Source of the DNA: Paenibacillus sp. JNUCC-31
GTDB lineage: Bacteria > Bacillota > Bacilli > Paenibacillales > Paenibacillaceae
Direction: 5' to 3'
DNA: 64,000 bases
Assembly (NCBI RefSeq): GCF_014844075.1
Contig: NZ_CP062165.1
Span: forward strand, 4,898,001 to 4,962,000
Shown here: positions 60,939 to 64,000 of the stretch, piece by piece
How positions within the stretch are numbered: position 1 is the stretch's first letter
How the letters are laid out: each line of letters begins with the position of its first letter
Position numbers and translations under genes: made by a program
The notes under the pieces: generated by a model
What the model was told of the DNA's origin: nothing
The model's input: the letters and a program-made list of their open reading frames with translations, nothing else
The model's database searches: none

Positions 60939-61607
60939 TTACTCTTTGGCCTTGAAAAGGTGTGCCAGATTACCAAAAGGGGATTCTTTATCTTCATCAA
61001 CACTACTGGAATAGACCACTTTGGATGTTATCCCTTCATCATCAGCTGCACAATTCGTTTCCAGGTTAAATTGGTCAAATTGGTGCATGAATACTTTGGC
61101 TGTATTGATGGCATCATCCAATGCACGGTGTTGTGTCCCGTCGAATTCAATTCCGCACAATTCAAGCGCCTGGGCGAGTCCAAGTTGACGGAATTTTCCT
61201 TCCCTGTGCACTGTACGTGACCATTGCTGCTGGAGATCATTATGGTTGGTGATCCAGGCGACATCGAGTTGATGCGTACGGCAATGAGAGATCAGTTTGC
61301 TGCGATCATCGGGTCCCCAGGAGCACATGTAATAGGGATCACTTCCCATCCAGGTCATAAATTGATTCAATGCTTCTGGAAAAAGAGGGGCTGCATCAAT
61401 ATCCTTCTGGGTAATGCCCGTGAATTGAACCGTGTCGGTTGACAGAACGGATTTATTGGAAGGACGAACATAAGTATGGAACGTGTCTGAAACGCACAGG
61501 CCGTTCTCACCATCTGTGACTTTGACGGCACCAATATCTATAATTTCCGAAGAGTAACGTGTATTGCGACTTACCGTGAATTCAAGATCATAAATAATAT
61601 ATGGCAT
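60939..61607 (-). CDS. DEDDh 3'-5' exonuclease (KapD/ERI-1-like)
   Basis: 222 residues. Exo I YDLEFTVSRN with the Asp-Glu pair near 6-8, Exo II around CSWGPDDRSKLI, and Exo III HRALDDAINTAKVF with His and Asp near 161-166. This is the DEDDh pattern of the DnaQ superfamily; the size and EIIDIGAVKV block fit the KapD/ERI-1-type group rather than DNA polymerase epsilon. The C-terminal 45 residues are acidic and not conserved. Monocistronic, convergent with the WYL regulator. Confidence 0.9.
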   Translation of the reverse strand: MPYIIYDLEFTVSRNTRYSSEIIDIGAVKVTDGENGLCVSDTFHTYVRPSNKSVLSTDTVQFTGITQKDIDAAPLFPEALNQFMTWMGSDPYYMCSWGPDDRSKLISHCRTHQLDVAWITNHNDLQQQWSRTVHREGKFRQLGLAQALELCGIEFDGTQHRALDDAINTAKVFMHQFDQFNLETNCAADDEGITSKVVYSSSVDEDKESPFGNLAHLFKAKE

Positions 61608-61767
61608 AGGACTAACTCCTTTATCAATTAATACATGGTTTCTATTTCTCTATATTACAGGGAACGCACGGTCATGTCAGCCATCGCTCGGCAATTCATT
61701 TTAGTAAATGGAGTGTAACCGGGTGGTTGACAATTTCTTGTAAATGTACTAAGGTGAGCAAAAATGA

Positions 61768-62082
61768 TAACAGCGATCAACGAGGACATAATTATGTCAG
61801 TCAGCTTCTACAGAGAGGAAACCACGTAGTGTAAGGTTTCTGCTGCTGCTTCATAATTCCTACCTCGCGAGCTGCGGAGCAGATAACCTATAGGTTGCAA
61901 CCTCCGCCGGATGGGACCGTTATGCTCAGAAGGACTGCATACTTCGAATCGCAAAGGTTGCGAACAGAAGCGGTGAATGAAGATTGCCCAAGAAGATCTG
62001 ATGGCAAGCCGAAATCGATAAAATGCAGTTAAATAAGGGTGGTACCACGACACATTCGTCCCTTGACGGATGTGTCTTTTTG
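61768..62082 (+). ncRNA. T-box riboswitch (proline) leader of proS
   Basis: Stem I base CGAGG (61781-61785) with CCTCG (61863-61867) and ATTATG (61791-61796) with CATAAT (61852-61857) leave a specifier loop in which CCT (61859-61861), a proline codon, is placed as expected and is followed by A. The T-box AAGGGTGGTACCACG lies at 62035-62049. The terminator stem is GACACATTCGTC (62049-62060) with GACGGATGTGTC (62065-62076), then TTTTT. Uncharged tRNA-Pro should favour the antiterminator and proS expression. Confidence 0.93.
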
Positions 62083-62132
62083 CTGTTTATAACCTGATTT
62101 ACAATACATTCAGAAGATAAGAGGTGTGCAAG

Positions 62133-63911
62133 ATGCGTCAAAGTGAAATGCTTGTTCCAACATTACGTGAGGCACCGGCAGAGGCCGATGCAGCAGGACA
62201 TCGCTGGTTACTGCGTTCCGGCATGATTCGCCAGCTGGCAGCGGGGATATACAGCTATTTGCCTTTAGGTCGGCGTATATTGCTGAACGTGGAACGTATC
62301 GTTCGCGAGGAAATGGACCGTGCCGGCTGTCAGGAAGTATTGCTGCCAATCATGCAGCCAGCTGAGCTGTGGGAGGAATCTGGAAGATACACGCAATATG
62401 GCCCTGAGTTAATGCGGCTGAAGGATCGTCATGCACGTGAGTTCGCCCTCGGTCCAACCCATGAAGAAGTGGTAACGGCGCTGGCTCGCGATGAGGTGAA
62501 TTCCTATCGGAAGCTGCCGTTTACACTTTATCAGATTGGCACCAAGTTCAGAGATGAGCGTCGTCCGAGATTCGGATTGCTGCGCGGCCGGGAGTTCATT
62601 ATGAAGGATGCCTATTCCTTTGCATCCGACTGGGAAGAGCTGGATCGCACCTATCAGGCGATGAATACCGCATATTCCCGAATCTTGGAGCGGTGTGGTC
62701 TGGAGTATATCCGGGTGGAGGCGGATGCAGGAACCATTGGGGGGCAGGGGGAGACCCATGAGTTCATGGCACTTGCCGATGTGGGGGAAGATACGATTGT
62801 AACCTGCAAACATTGCGGATACGCCGCGAATCTGGAGAAAGCCGGATATCAGGCTTCCGGATCTTCCCTGAAGGCTGCACCGAATGAAGCTGCCACTTCC
62901 ATTTCTGACGATTCCATAGCTACGGCCCATAAATGTGATGAGGAAGCAGCAAACACGTTGGTACGAATCCAAACGCCAGGGGTGCGTACGATTGCTGAAC
63001 TAAGTGCTTTTGTGGGCGAGGATGCTCGGCATATGATCAAAACGTTGCTGTATCAAGCCGATGGTCAATTGGTCGCGGCGCTTGTTCGCGGGGATCATGA
63101 GCTGAATGATATTGCACTAAAGCAAGTATTGGGTGCGGAAGAATTGATCCTGGCTGACGAGGCATCACTTGCGAAGTACCCGAATCTGACGGTAGGTTTC
63201 CTGGGGCCCATTGGACTGGGTCTGCCGATTGTAGTAGATGCCGATGTAGCTGCAATGAAACATGCAATTACAGGGGCCAATGAAATCGATGTACACTACT
63301 CCAATGTACGACCGGGTAAGGACTTTGCTTTGGACAAAGTTGAACAAATCCGTTTTGCTGCTGAAGGTGACGGTTGCCCGGTTTGTGGAGAACGACTGGT
63401 ATTTACGAAAGGCATTGAAGTGGGGCATATCTTCAAACTTGGAACCAAGTACAGTGATGCGATGGGCGCCTCGTTCCTGGATCGCAACGGACGTCAGTGT
63501 GCGCCTGTAATGGGGTGTTACGGTATTGGTGTATCTCGACTCATGGCGGCTATAGCTGAACAATACGCTGGGGAAGATGGCATCCGCTGGCCTGCTGCTA
63601 TCGCTCCGTATCATGTACATCTGATTGCTGTTAGCTGGAAAGATGAACAACAACGCCAGCTTGCGCTTGAATTGGAACAACAGCTCCTGGATGCAGGATA
63701 CTCTGTTCTTGTGGATGATCGGGATGAGCGGCCAGGGGTGAAGTTCAAGGATGCGGAATTGATCGGGTTGCCTGTTCAGATTGTAATTGGCCGAGGAGCG
63801 GCCGACGGGCAGGTTGAATTGGGATCACATGCGCTGGCAGCAGCAGGTGAAACCAAACGGAAGGGCATGACTGCTCAAGAAGCTATAACGTATGTGAAGG
63901 GACAGCTCTAA
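62133..63911 (+). CDS. proS: Prolyl-tRNA synthetase (bacterial type with INS editing domain)
   Basis: 592 residues, class II synthetase charging tRNA-Pro. Motif 1 region around LPLGRRILLNVERIVREEMDRAGCQE, motif 2 GTKFRDERRPRFGLLRGREFIMKDAYSF near 134-161, an inserted YbaK-like editing domain (about 250-400, LVRIQTPGVRTIAELSAFVG, VAALVRGDHELNDIALKQ), motif 3 MGCYGIGVSRLMAAIAEQY near 455-473, and the anticodon-binding C-terminus. ATG 62133 follows AGAGGTG; a GTG nine bases earlier is unlikely. It is controlled by the proline T-box upstream. It is slightly longer than the usual 565-570 residues, mostly between motif 2 and the editing domain. Confidence 0.96.
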   Translation: MRQSEMLVPTLREAPAEADAAGHRWLLRSGMIRQLAAGIYSYLPLGRRILLNVERIVREEMDRAGCQEVLLPIMQPAELWEESGRYTQYGPELMRLKDRHAREFALGPTHEEVVTALARDEVNSYRKLPFTLYQIGTKFRDERRPRFGLLRGREFIMKDAYSFASDWEELDRTYQAMNTAYSRILERCGLEYIRVEADAGTIGGQGETHEFMALADVGEDTIVTCKHCGYAANLEKAGYQASGSSLKAAPNEAATSISDDSIATAHKCDEEAANTLVRIQTPGVRTIAELSAFVGEDARHMIKTLLYQADGQLVAALVRGDHELNDIALKQVLGAEELILADEASLAKYPNLTVGFLGPIGLGLPIVVDADVAAMKHAITGANEIDVHYSNVRPGKDFALDKVEQIRFAAEGDGCPVCGERLVFTKGIEVGHIFKLGTKYSDAMGASFLDRNGRQCAPVMGCYGIGVSRLMAAIAEQYAGEDGIRWPAAIAPYHVHLIAVSWKDEQQRQLALELEQQLLDAGYSVLVDDRDERPGVKFKDAELIGLPVQIVIGRGAADGQVELGSHALAAAGETKRKGMTAQEAITYVKGQL

Positions 63912-64000
63912 CCTCGAAGAAATCTCTGTCCATATGTAAAAAAGGCTCTAGAAACCGTCTGATAATATCAGAGCATATAATAGTTCCGATTATTATGCGG
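63912..64000. other. Sequence after proS at the window edge
   Basis: GCTCT (63945) and AGAGC (about 63970-63974) with CTGAT/ATCAG inside form a hairpin without a T-run; termination of proS is not certain within the window. Confidence 0.35.

Overview
The window reads as chromosomal DNA of a Paenibacillus-like Firmicute. Shine-Dalgarno sites are strong (AAAGGAGG type), GC is moderate, TTG and GTG starts occur, there is a T-box leader before proS and a preQ1-type leader before queC, and there are many lipoprotein binding proteins, LplBC/MalFG-type permeases and AraC regulators. The gene content is that of a plant-polysaccharide degrader. No insertion sequence, phage, CRISPR array, rRNA or tRNA was seen.

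Layout. 0-2.6 kb: BcrC-like PAP2 phosphatase and a chemotaxis receptor. 2.8-8.9 kb: a two-gene cellulase operon (GH9 then GH48, both ending in Fn3-CBM3 modules). 9.3-10.1 kb: NlpC/P60 cell-wall peptidase. 10.2-13.0 kb: an HTH regulator with a conserved unknown C-terminal domain, divergent from a cytoplasmic GH51 arabinofuranosidase. 13.7-20.6 kb: MBL-fold hydrolase, Lrp regulator, a heterodimeric ABC exporter, and an SLH-domain secreted protein. 21.8-31.5 kb: a co-directional locus of LplBC permeases, binding lipoprotein, GH29 fucosidase, CBM9-like protein, a large transglutaminase-fold protein and a GH18 protein; the five enzymes and accessory proteins lack signal peptides. 31.9-38.8 kb: membrane-bound AraC sensor, GH43, an orphan binding lipoprotein, and a divergent cupin-AraC regulator. 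38.9-42.2 kb: small stress or regulatory genes (YdeI, DinB, two WYL/ArsR-type regulators, SRPBCC). 42.3-51.1 kb: a second copy of the unknown-domain regulator divergent from a complete arabinan system (secreted arabinanase, ABC importer, lipoprotein arabinanase, cytoplasmic GH43). 51.3-54 kb: EcsC and an Fsr-like MFS exporter. 54.1-56.8 kb: queCDEF operon under a preQ1-I-like leader. 57-64 kb: AIM24, small and hypothetical proteins, a WYL regulator, a DEDDh exonuclease, and proS behind a proline T-box.

How the genes work together. Two arabinan-related units (GH51, and the GH43/ABC operon) each sit beside a paralogue of the same unusual regulator, which suggests one family of arabinose or arabino-oligosaccharide sensors. 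Three sites resembling catabolite-responsive elements lie before sugar-uptake genes and one lies inside the promoter of the secreted arabinanase, so glucose-type repression is likely. The 21.8-31.5 kb locus looks like an import-and-digest pathway for a fucosylated glycan or glycopeptide handled inside the cell.

The most unusual non-coding signal is a family of about 200-bp intergenic elements found three times. Each has four TAACGAA motifs, two forward and two inverted, with outer spacings of exactly 50 bp and a central spacing of 86, 86 or 76 bp. A separate 297-bp direct duplication lies between two GH43 genes.
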